Shown here in pieces: positions 48,222 to 58,462 of a stretch of DNA of 64,000 nucleotides (within the stretch, counting starts at the first letter, position 1; each line of letters starts with the position of its first letter). This DNA comes from Triplophysa rosa. Its lineage: Eukaryota; Chordata; Actinopteri; Cypriniformes; Nemacheilidae. The DNA lies in NCBI RefSeq assembly GCF_024868665.1, contig NC_079897.1, positions 1,390,777 to 1,454,776 of the forward strand, given 5' to 3'. The notes under the pieces are model-generated. The model had not been told where the DNA came from, made no database searches, and saw only the letters and a program-made list of their open reading frames with translations. A program made the position numbers and the translations under genes.

Positions 48222-49425
48222 TTACCATGCACAGCTGTCAGAATTCATCACGCTCGCACATGTGCACGCCTGCTTCACCAACCACCTCAACGCTGATGAA
48301 ACTTGTCAGACATTATTTTCTCACCAACCTAACAAGAGATCAAAAGAGCGATAAGTGAGAAGCAGAAGAAAGGTTTTTCGTTGGGTGACATCGGTCGCTG
48401 ATACCCCAACACCAGTCCAGCACGTGACCGCATTCACCTATCAGTACGCTTCGATATTTCCGACCACATGGCCATGCGTGGTGTGTTTTTGTTATGTAAG
48501 GCTATTTCGCATCACTGGTCTGAAATTACAGAACGCATCAGGGCATTTTTTCCAAAGTGTGATGTAACCATTAAGGTCATCTCCATGAACAGGACTGACC
48601 TAAACCTGTGCTTCCTAACAAGGGACCTATTGGAGTTATTTTCTAGTTCAGTCAGACTAGAAGTTACAATGACTGTACAGAGAAGATCAATTGCACTAAA
48701 TAATTTCGGTTTCTTTAAAACTACCAAGCACGTGAAAATAACCAGAATGAAAAAGAAGCCAATACCAAACCATAAGACATAAAGACGATGTTGAACAACC
48801 CAAAACAAATCGATATTGGCCGATGATTAGGCTACTTTATTTTTAATAGCTTATCAATTGATCAAAACCTCAAATTTTAGATTCCACCCTCGGCGTCAGC
48901 AGTTTTTTGGAGATGCAAGTTTGTTGTAGTATGATGAGACCCTCGGGCAGGTCGTGCCGACACTCGACCTTAAAAACACACTATTATTCACACCTCTGAT
49001 ACTAAAGAATGTGTGGCAGAACAAGATTAAACACTTAAATCTTGTGAAACCAGTGGAGAACGTGTCTGGATCATTGACATGCGACTCCGAAATCCAGGCT
49101 AAAGTGACCAAATTTGATTATGAAAAAGCACCAAATTTCGATTTTAATCTGTAAATTTACTATTTCCATTTCTGACATGGCCTTACTGCATTGTCAATAT
49201 CTCAATAGATATCAAGATCATGGTTTCAAAATATTAAAATTATAAATAAAATGATATCTTCTACATTACGTAGGATGTAGAAAGCAGCAAAACACAAAAA
49301 ATGACTTGGGTTTTCACTAGCAGGGTCACATTTTTGTCTCAAGTCTCTTAATTCGTATTACAATCATGAAATGTATACAATTCATTTCTTCTTTTAAAAA
49401 CAGTGGAAAACATCATTATTTGTTA
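47434..49425. other. Gene-free stretch, CT microsatellite
   Basis: A (CT)n run lies at about 48183-48218. Overlapping frames at 47967-48782 (plus) have no splice support or recognisable protein. The left edge may hold 5' UTR exons of the 45.8 kb gene. Confidence 0.45.
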
Positions 49426-49433
49426 GGGATGTA

Positions 49434-49835
49434 ACGATTCACTCAGCTCACGATGCGATTCTGATCTCACGATGCGATTTATTCACGATTTATTTTTACA
49501 AAATGAGTTCCCTTGCATTCTTTCTTAAAAGCTTCACGTTTCTTTGTATAATAAAATAATGTTTTATTTCAAATAACAAAACTAAACTGCAATTTTAAAA
49601 CAAATTAATAATAGAAAAAGTCTCTTTAATATAAACAAACTAATACTGTCTGAGCTTTTCTTGGATTTTTTTGCATTTAAGAAATATCAGCATGTCCACG
49701 TTTAGGTTTGCAGTGAACATGGCGCCCCTGCTGTTCAACAAATGTATTGCGATTCAGTTCACACCTCAACCGATTTGAATCGTCACACATTATAATCGAT
49801 TTTCAACCGGCTCACGGTGAATCGTTACATCCCTA
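49434..49835. mobile_element. hAT-type MITE with 8-bp target duplication
   Basis: 402 bp with ends TAGGGATGTAACGATTCAC and the complementary GTGAATCGTTACATCCCTA. It is flanked by perfect 8-bp direct repeats TTATTTGT at 49426-49433 and 49836-49843. Eight-bp duplications and these short ends are hallmarks of hAT transposons. No transposase frame is present, so it is non-autonomous. Confidence 0.9.
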
Positions 49836-50336
49836 TTATTTGTCATTAAAATAAAAAAAGAGAGAGATAATCATTTATAACCCCTACAAAAAAAAAACAT
49901 TCTCTGGTAATACTGTATTTGCCCAAGCTAAACATTTGTTTTGTAGCCAATCATGGCACAATCCATGCCTTTAACTGGATAATCCCCCTCCCCCCAAACG
50001 AGACACGAGTCTGGGGGGCTCCTCTCTCAAACAATGCCGGTGGCTCAGATGCTTACAGTAACGCTCGCCCGACCCGCGGCCGGCCATAGAACTGAACATC
50101 ACAGATCTGATCATGCAAACAAAACTGTTCGACTTATTTATCATTTATAGTTTAAGTGAAAGTGACCTATTTGTCAGATACGGTGACCCATACCAGAAAT
50201 GTGACCCATCCAGAGACTAGTGAACACACGTACACAAGTGGGAGCAAGTGGGGGTAAGATGCCTTGCTCAAGAGCACCTCAGTCGTTACCCGCCGGCCCA
50301 GAGAATCCAACCGAATTGTATATAAAGTCGGTACAC

Positions 50337-50340
<4 letters not shown>

Positions 50341-50371
<31 letters not shown>

Positions 50372-50375
50372 TTAT
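50341..50375. repeat. (AT)n microsatellite
   Basis: Perfect AT dinucleotides followed by 'tttatttattta'. It abuts the inverted-repeat element on its right. A similar AT tract at about 51338-51366 flanks the other side of that element complex. Confidence 0.85.
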
Positions 50376-51183
50376 TTATACCACGGGGCTGTTGAATGCT
50401 TCATTCTGATTGGCTGACGAACGTTCGACGGGTGTGCATTATTTTTCAGTTAAACGCACACCTGTGAAGGTGTTCCAGGTCTGCTGACCGCATTACAGTT
50501 CCATATCACTTCGCCAAGTTTAGCCTACTGTCCGCCAGTGAATATGTATCTAACAACAGACACAGTGACTGGCAAATTCCATTGTCTGAGAAGAAATAAC
50601 TATTAATATTTATGGACAGCATGAACATTTGAACAACAATGGCGAGAGCACTGTACAGGACTGTTGCAGATGAAAAACTAAAGCATATATCAAAGGTAAC
50701 GGCAAACTACATGACACAATCAGCGGGTTAAAGATAAAACACGAAGCACAAAAATAACAACAACAACATGTTAAATTCGTCTGTGGAATGGGTAAACGGG
50801 ACTTAAAACACACAGCAGGAAGCTTTCTATGCCACTGCGAGAACCGCAGCTGGCGCAGAAACCTCCGTGTCACTTTTTTCTCTTAATACTTTTCTTATAC
50901 GACAGGGGTGTTAAATACGACGAAAACAAATCAAATATAGATACTTGTCTTTTCACTCTCAGTGAAGCAAACGCGTGTGCACGTGCACTGTCTGTCTTCC
51001 TCTCGCTCTCGGAAAACTGCATATGCAGCTCAAGCAACGCCTTCAGATGAGATGCGTAAGAAATTAGTTCTACCAGCAAGAGCATTCCGGGACAAATACC
51101 ATACAAATGTCTTGAGATAAAACATCGTAACAACGTCTTGTGGTATCAGAACAACGTCTTGTGGTGTTGTGACCGTGGTATAA
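50376..51183. mobile_element. Inverted-repeat DNA element ('ttataccacgg')
   Basis: Starts TTATACCACGG and ends CCGTGGTATAA, 808 bp apart. No transposase is recognisable; the internal frames (for example 50610-50873 minus) are unsupported. Internal 'gtgtgcattatttttcagtt' relates it to the hairpin immediately to its right (51186-51332). Confidence 0.6.
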
Positions 51184-51185
51184 GC

Positions 51186-51332
51186 GGAATAATTGACTCC
51201 GGTCCGTTCAATTATCGAAAGTTAATGCACACCCGAGTTGTAACGGCCACTCCGCTTCGCGTCGTGGCCGCATTACCACCTCGGGGTGTGCATTAACTTT
51301 CGATAATTGAACGGCCCGTCGTCAATTATTCC
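51186..51332. repeat. Large near-perfect hairpin
   Basis: Arms of about 50 bp at 51186-51236 and 51282-51332 are nearly exact reverse complements (left arm includes 'ttcaattatcgaaagttaat'). Between them a second, CpG-rich stem forms from 'gtaacggccac' and 'gtggccgcattac'. The whole 147 bp can fold into one long stem. An AT tract follows directly. Confidence 0.85.
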
Positions 51333-51333
51333 T

Positions 51334-51366
<33 letters not shown>

Positions 51367-51370
<4 letters not shown>

Positions 51371-52604
51371 TAAACATTGTGTCTTGAGACATCCGACATG
51401 ACCCATCAATCTACCATCGACTGCAGACTATTTTTAAAGTACATTTTTTGTAAGTGATGCAAAACAGTTAGTGAGGGTCTCTACCCTAGAAAGGGGTCAC
51501 AGGAGGTGCATTTGCATTTGCAATGCATGTGAATAGTAAATTGTAGATGGTTCTCTGTCTTGGTTTGACCGTTTGTGACTGGAGACATGAGGATTCATGA
51601 CCAGCATGGGGTTCTTCTCAGCAACAAACACTGATAGTGGTAACAGCCGATTAACACATTTATGTTACTTTATGAATGACACAAGAGAAGTGGTGTTCAT
51701 AAAGTTAAGAATATGGGACCATTTCTGAGAGCATATCATTTCTTAAAAGGTGCCTAAAAATCAGACTTTCAATGTTAAAAGGTGACTTTTGTATGATTTT
51801 AACACCTACAGTCTGTGATGTGATCTTGTGATGTAAAGAAGCTTGTTCCCTGCTATATACTGCATTAAAAAGGAACAAAGTACATTTGGGCACACTCCTG
51901 CTCACAACACTAAATCAAGTTGAAATTAAACTAGTTCATAACTTGAAGACCACCAACACGTGTGCAACTACATCACTACAGTGAACAAACATGAAATGTT
52001 ACTGTAATGTTTTTTCCTCTAAATTGCATAACAAGCAAATAACCAAGGCATCCATTGAGCTCCTCTTTTACATTCTGAGTTCACATTATTTCATTGCCAA
52101 GAATGCCAACTTTGATCGTTTCTTGTTTAACTTTAATTTATGTTCAAGTTTACATAAACATTTCTCAATTACACAATATCTATTGTATTCATCCCCAGTT
52201 GCACAAGAGAATTCTCAGATTTGACTTGCACATCAATGAATGAAACGTTAACTTAAAAGTACTTTGCAAGCTAGTTTTAGTTTCAACATGCACAAAGAAT
52301 GAATTAAACGTTCGTTTGGTTTTTACATTAAGTGGATGACGTATCAGCTATCGTCAACACACTGGTTCACTTCATTGTGTTGTTTTTTGCGTAAGTTAGT
52401 TTGTTGCATCTGGCGCAAAGCTAAAGCGTCACATTTAACAACCATTAACCCCACACATGAAACAGCTGTTTGATTGTTATAGTGAGGCGAGTCACTACAC
52501 GACAAACCAGAAAAATCCTGTTTCAAGTTTATTAAAACGGGGATCTACTATCAACTTTGTATTGCTGCTTTTTGCGCAATATGACTTTTGTAAGCATTGC
52601 TTAC
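51367..52604. other. Gene-free stretch
   Basis: AT-rich, no recognisable protein, no clear repeat. Confidence 0.45.
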
Positions 52605-52690
52605 CTGAAGACAGGCCGCTGAGTGGGATGAGATGAAAGATCCAGAAAACTAAAGGAAGACGATGTTCCTACACATTAGCCCTATATATG
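52605..52690 (-). promoter_or_regulatory. TATA-like promoter and putative first exon on the minus strand
   Basis: On the minus strand 'catatataggg' (about 52680-52690) is followed about 80 nt later by a strong donor, GTCTTCAG|GTAAGC, at 52605/52604. The short exon between has no long frame. Its strand and place would suit a distant 5' UTR exon of the 45.8-47.4 kb gene, or a non-coding transcript. Confidence 0.35.
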
Positions 52691-53605
52691 AACCAACGTC
52701 AGCCTAGGCCCTATCGCTTCAATTGGGGGCGGGGCTAACCAGTCACGTTTAAGACCATGTGGACGTGCAGACCCTGGTTTGACTTGGGGGAACACGGCAT
52801 GCACGTCTTCCACGTTTGCAGTAGTTTCAATCATATTTTTTCATGCGCTTGGGTCAAAGTTGACCTGGACCTTATAGATTGCCAGTAATGTATATACGTG
52901 ATGGAATTGCATTGGATGGTCAATAAAGAATGATGATTTACTCATTATCATTATCAACATAGCGTCATTCTTGGGCAAATTTGACTTTACGTTTACGTTT
53001 TATCTATCAGTGAATTTGCAAACAAAGGCGTGAATCAGAAAAATGCCGCGAAGACCGAGATTCAGCCCGATATCGAGTCGGTCGGTTTCTAAAGTAAAAT
53101 CTCTCTTTACAGATTTAAAGCTGTTTACACGGTAAACAAACCAACATCTCCTTTCAAACTCCTGTGCAGGTCAATCAACACAATAAGGTCGATGAAAATG
53201 TTGACATCTGGTGCAAAACCTTGCGTAGATTCTTAACAGTAGGCCTGTATGTGACGGTGGGTTTCAAGAAGTAGCCTAAGGACACGTCACTGACTCGACG
53301 CGTTTGTAGGTACTCATATGACGTCAATGACAGTTAAATTGAGAAAAGGAGTTATTTATTTATTTCCATAAACGTTTAAATTTAGAGTGGGTTTGTGCTC
53401 TCCGTAGGAAATGTTTTTCAGTTTTGAAGGGAATTTTGAGAAATGTTTTAGATTTTTGCTAAAAGTTTCCTTTGGTTAGTGTTTATTTATTTTATAATTA
53501 ATATGTATAAATTTGCGTTTAAAGCGATAGGAATTTACATGGGCACATTTGCCACAAAGAAAATCGCATCCGTACAAAGTTAAACGGTAAAAAAAAGTCT
53601 ACAGC
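52691..53605. other. Gene-free stretch
   Basis: No supported gene or clear repeat. A CpG-containing patch near 53040-53100 and 'tactcatatgacgtcaatga' near 53310 (a CRE core) were noted without further support. Confidence 0.4.
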
Positions 53606-53840
53606 CCCGTTTGACAGAAAAGGCTTAGCTTAAGCCAGGACTATGCCTTAGTGGAATTAGGATATTTAAGTAGCTTTTATAAAAATGGCTCAGTAAAAGA
53701 CATTACTGGTGTGCATCTTGAGACAAAGCAATGGCAATGGTATATTTTAAGGTATGTCAGTGCACGTTCATTTCAGTTAAGACAACTCAAACTTTCATTC
53801 TAGTCTGGGACTAGTCTTAAACCTTGTCTGTGAAACCGGG
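53606..53840. mobile_element. MITE family E ('cccggtttcacaga')
   Basis: Left end CCCGTTTGACAGAAAAGGC and the complement of the right end, CCCGGTTTCACAGACAAGG, match, and 'taagccaggactatgcctta' corresponds to 'agtctgggactagtctta' on the other side. Confidence 0.75.
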
Positions 53841-54166
53841 CATACATGTGTCGTTTCTAAATGAATCAGAAAATTGAGCACATGGTTTTAATTAAACGTG
53901 TAGCACCGCTTGCTGGTCATTGAATGTATTACAATGTCGTGCTGCGTGCCTGATGTATTATACGACACTGACATCTAGCGAGAAACACGCGTAACTGCAA
54001 TAATGCACATACGGATTTCCTTTAAGTAAATCAAGCTCTTACTGAATAGCATTTTTATTCTTTAATTATTCAATCTACAAGACTTTCATTGTAAAAAGCC
54101 AGTTTACTGCAGCTTTATTTAATTGAGTTTATCACTGCTTTTAATATTTGTTTTTTTTTGTCACAG

Positions 54167-54220
54167 GTTTGACACCCAACCCTGATGCTCCCCACAATAC
54201 AGCTCAAATTCAGTTTATAG
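54167..54220 (+). other. Candidate 54-nt exon with strong splice signals
   Basis: Preceded by a long T-rich tract and CACAG, followed by ATAG|GTAAGG. One frame is open (phase 2 entry): LTPNPDAPHNTAQIQFI. No neighbouring exon of the same gene was found on the plus strand, so it could be part of a non-coding transcript or a decoy. Confidence 0.25.
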
Positions 54221-54449
54221 GTAAGGTAATGATTGAAATTGTGTATTCACAACCACTTATTTCTTCTTAGCTAATATGCTAAGATCCTTATACACTGTCA
54301 AATGCATTTAAGATATCTTAAGAGCTTTATTTGTAAGTTTTATTTATGTATAGTCAGGCTTGTAATCAAAGTCGTATATAACATGAACTACACCATGTAT
54401 CAAGAATGCATGCGAGACGACAACAAGAATGTTTTTTCAGGACAGTTTT

Positions 54450-54455
54450 TTTATT
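54450..54455 (-). terminator. Probable poly(A) signal of the HMGN gene
   Basis: AATAAA on the minus strand, about 640 nt after the HMGN stop codon, consistent with the long 3' UTRs of HMGN genes. Other hexamers could serve. Confidence 0.4.
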
Positions 54456-55097
54456 CAAAACCATTTAAAACAAAGCATTTTTTTCAGAGTCACTGAATAT
54501 CCTTCCACTTTTCAGAACATAACTTAATAAAAAAAAGACAAGTTCAGAACACACAGCTGTAAAGATAATAAAAGTTCATGTTGCAAATTTATTCATCATT
54601 GTTGCCCTATTATTCAATCTTTTGTGACACTTTCATTTCTAACTACTTTTTAAAAAAGAATGTAAAAACGGAAAAAAAACAGTATTTGTAAGATTAAATG
54701 CTAACAAAATGGTGAAAAGCCTTCCTGAAAACATTTGAGAAACACTCTTAAGCTGCCTTTGAGAAGGTTTGGTGTTTAAAATCCAAGGATAAACTAAGAA
54801 AGAAAAGAAGAAAGATAAAGAAATACACAAACTTTAGAACAATATACTTGCATTCACCGCTTTGAAAACAGATTCAGCAAGGGCAAATTGTTTCGGCAAG
54901 ACGGCTTGATTTAAAAAAATGGGATACAAATGGATATGAATGAAATATAGTAACTCCGGTCAAATCAATCAATACATCAAAAGCAAGTCAACAAGTCAAC
55001 TATAAATGTTATTCTTAATATAAAACTTGGTAAAAAATAGTTATTTCAAACTGTACAGTCACCAAGTACATAGAAGGATCAGACACTCGTTAGCTTT

Positions 55098-57066
55098 TCA
55101 TTTGGCATCGGCAGAAGCTTCAACCTTCTGTGCCTAGAAGAAAGTGAGAAATAAGACTTATTGATGTCACGTTTATTTCGTTTGATGCCATATTTATGCA
55201 ATTTGTTGAAGATATAAAACATCATTTTACAGTAAAGACCTAGACTAATGATCTAAGTGCTTTGCGCTATTGTTTAAACCCACCTGATCTGCCTTGGCAT
55301 CCCCATTTTCAGAAGGGTTGCCCTTCTTCCCCTTGGCCACCTTCTGTATGACGAAAACAACAATAAAACAACAATAATATTAACAGACAGTTTAAACGGA
55401 CTTTGATGTTTTCAATCTTTTAACACTTTGCAGTTTGTTACGAACGGATCTGTTGACTAACAGGTGGGCAAAGCATTATGCTTTCAATGCACAACGCAAT
55501 GACTAAATATTTAAAATATTTATTGAGAATAAAAGACATAAACCTATATGATTACCTTAGGGGCTGCTTTCTTGGGCTTTGGTTCAGGCTTAGCAGAAGC
55601 TGGCTTCTGTAAACCAATGTAGGGAGATTAATTAGGCTATATTCAAAGTGTTTACATAAAGTCTTACTGTAGTAACCATATGTGAAAAAAAAAACAAATA
55701 TACACTTACAGCGGACAGCCTTGCTGAGCGTCTTGTTGGCTGCAACACAATAATATGAATTTAACATACACCGAGAAACTAATGATATATGCACAAGAAA
55801 TATACTAAAATAGAGTTTAGTACAATGGAAAAGCAAATAAATAAATAAATACTAGTAAAAATAAACAGTAGTAGTAGTAGTAAATATGCAAACCTCCTCC
55901 TTGGCTTTGGCGGCCTTGTCACCGTCAATCTGCAAAAGAATCAAAGAACACGAAAGATTAGTCAAAAACGACGATTTTCAAAATGAATGAAAAACAAAAA
56001 TTACTGCCCGTGACAGTTACAGGACATGACGTCAGCGGGGATAAACCGCGGTTGTTTTTCATAACGGGCGAGCCCTTTTCTCTGCTGACTTTATTTCTGC
56101 TCCGCGTTCCCGCGCATATTCAAATTCAAATCGGGACTGTAAGTGCGCGCGGGCAACATCGCTTCCTTTTGTTTGGCTCCATCACTACGCGCCTTTTAAA
56201 GGAATGGCGATTTTCAGCCCACAGCACAACGTTCTCTCGTTTTTCTTCAAGAAATCGTCGTGACTCGTTTAAAAGCAAATTTTACATTAACGCCGCATGT
56301 AAAAACGAAGTTAGACCTCATTTAAAAGCTGTTCACTCGTAAGGCGCCGTCTTCTGCTAGTGAAGACACAGGTGCTGTAAAGATGGCAGCTTGACGTTTC
56401 GACTAGGCGTACTGCACAACACAGCATTAGTCTCAGTAGAGCAAAGAAGCTTATAAGAGTATGAGAACATATCGACTTTGCATCGAAAATTCACACTATT
56501 GTTATTTTAATATGATATCTTGTCAAACGATAAACAGAATGACTTCAAATCGTAACGCGCCTTTTCTCACATCTTGAACACTAGCACAAATCTGCAGCGT
56601 TATAACTGCAGTAATATTGGTATTAAACATAATATTTACATATGCTATGCGACTATGGAAGTTCACCCTGCATTAACAACACTGTATAATCTGCAAAGAT
56701 AGAGATCCAGACGGATTTTACAGGATTTACCGCCGTTTCGTTTTAGTCCAATAATACTAAAATAATAGCACTGTTATATGGCTATAATGTTTGCGTTTTC
56801 AAAGGCAACTCGTTGCATTGTTTCCTTATTCCAGTAAACCATTTTTTCTAGTCTTGTTTTCGTCACAACGCGGTAAGATTGACAAATCGCCTGACAGTAT
56901 GTAAAAGCCACTGTCCGCCATTACAGAACAACTACACAACCACAACACATCCACGAAAACAGAAAAAAAACCATACATGTTTACAGATACAAATACCAAA
57001 AATCCTAACTATTTTCAAAAAATGTTTTAAAATAATGCTATATATCCTTACCTTTCTTTTCGGCAT
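55098..57066 (-). CDS. hmgn2: HMGN nucleosome-binding protein, six exons
   Basis: Exons: 57066-57052, 55929-55894, 55739-55710, 55606-55556, 55343-55284, 55133-55098; all phase 0, GT-AG, giving 75 residues. It opens MPKRK alone in exon 1, as in HMGN genes. Exon 3 encodes PTRRSARLSA, the nucleosome-binding core RRSARLSA that contacts the H2A-H2B acidic patch. Exon 4 gives KPASAKPEPKPKKAAPK; exon 5 is the Lys/Gly-rich regulatory part; the end AQKVEASADAK is closest to HMGN2 (AQKAEGAGDAK). Some residues (PTRRSARLSA, PSENG) are more like HMGN3, so the HMGN2 symbol is tentative. It is shorter than human HMGN2 (90 residues), with a reduced segment between MPKRK and the core and after the PKPKK stretch. 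A nuclear chromatin-decompaction protein. A CpG-rich promoter lies at about 57070-57200. Confidence 0.9.
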
Positions 57067-58462
57067 CTTGACTGCAAAAAATCCGCGAAAAATTAATACG
57101 TGGAGAATATTTGTGTAAATAATGCGCCGGTGAGCAACGCTGTCGTGCACGCCTCGCCGCGGTTCGCGTAAAATACAATAACGGCTCTATATGTTTTATT
57201 TAAGTTTTTATATTGAAATTTAAGAAAGAAACCGGTTTAAACCAGATTTTGCATTTTCGGCTCAGGGATTGGCTGCGAAAACGATCACGTATCGCTGGGC
57301 GTTGCTTATCTCTTAAAGCAACAATGACTGAATTCTCCGGTCAGGTTTCAGAGAGCAGAGAGATGCTGCACTCGTCCGGGTCAGAAGGACGCCCTCTGTT
57401 GGCCAGAAGAGATTTAGAGCGGGAATTTCGTTTTAAATGTAGTTTAAATACAGATCATCAGTCAAACGTGCTTTAATGTTACTGTGACTATTTGTCTGTA
57501 ATTTAGAACAATAGAAAAGTCATCAGCAGAATAACTTGCGCACACGGTAGTATGCCATTTTTTATGGTAAAATAAATCATGAACTTCTTAAAACGTTTCT
57601 GAGCACATGAGAACATACTTTGATTACTTTTGAAGTAGTGGTGAAAGAGTTTCTATTTGCTGGACATTTTGTGAATACTTTCCCTTCACTATTCATCAAA
57701 CGGATCTATTAATAAAAAGTATTAAAGTTTAGTTTTGTAAAGGCATGCGCATGTAGGCACATTTTATATTTAATTACAAAACAAGCATTTAAGAATTTTT
57801 AAGAACACACAGTCATGAGTACAAATTTTACCGGCAGTAAAAAACAACCAGAACATTTAGTAGGTTTTTATAAAGCTTAGATATGATCAATACAGGCTTT
57901 TTTCTGAAAATCAAACCCATGATCTTACTGGCACTATGCAAGAAAATCACTGTAGTTAGAAACAGATCAAACTCATGGACAAAGTACTGTAAGATAAATA
58001 TATTTTATTTGTTTTCTTATCTCTTTAAGAAATGGCATTGATTGCTAAATGTGACCAATAATTCATCCTTATGGTGACGGAAACACAAACATAACATATT
58101 CTTATGTTTTTTATTTACCTAATTTACCTCAAATCTCAACATTCTTCTCGCAAACTATCGTGATCTTACTCTAGAACGATCTCTTGTTCACAAATTAGTG
58201 AGTCATAAAGAAACCCTGTGTGCATCTATGCAAAACTGGCAGCCACAGTAAAATGACTCATCTATTGTATTTTCTAGCATTTCTAGTTTGCAAAAAGAAA
58301 ACCCCGCAGTAAATCAAAATGGATTTATTTAAAGATTGATAATCCAGGTCTACAGGGGTCATTTCAATGACAAACATACATAATCTCTGCCCCATAAAAC
58401 GGGGTGAAACTTCCTTCCTCATCTCAAGTATTTACATATCTGTAAATACAAAATGTTCAAGT
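57067..58462. other. HMGN promoter region and gene-free spacer
   Basis: 57120-57180 is CpG-rich ('gcctcgccgcggttcgcg') upstream of the HMGN start. A plus-strand frame at 57213-57476 ends in 'gacgccctctgttggccag', which looks like a repeat end, so no gene is called. The rest is AT-rich without visible features. Confidence 0.45.

Noticed and set aside
47967..48354. Overlapping plus-strand frames of about 100 codons encoding Ser-Leu runs
   Set aside because: The Ser-Leu run is the (CT)n microsatellite in translation. The flanks show no splice sites or family match.
57213..57476. Plus-strand 87-codon frame divergent from the HMGN gene
   Set aside because: It overlaps a 'cgccctctgttggccag' repeat-like end, has no donor and no recognisable protein. 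It could only be a bidirectional-promoter transcript.
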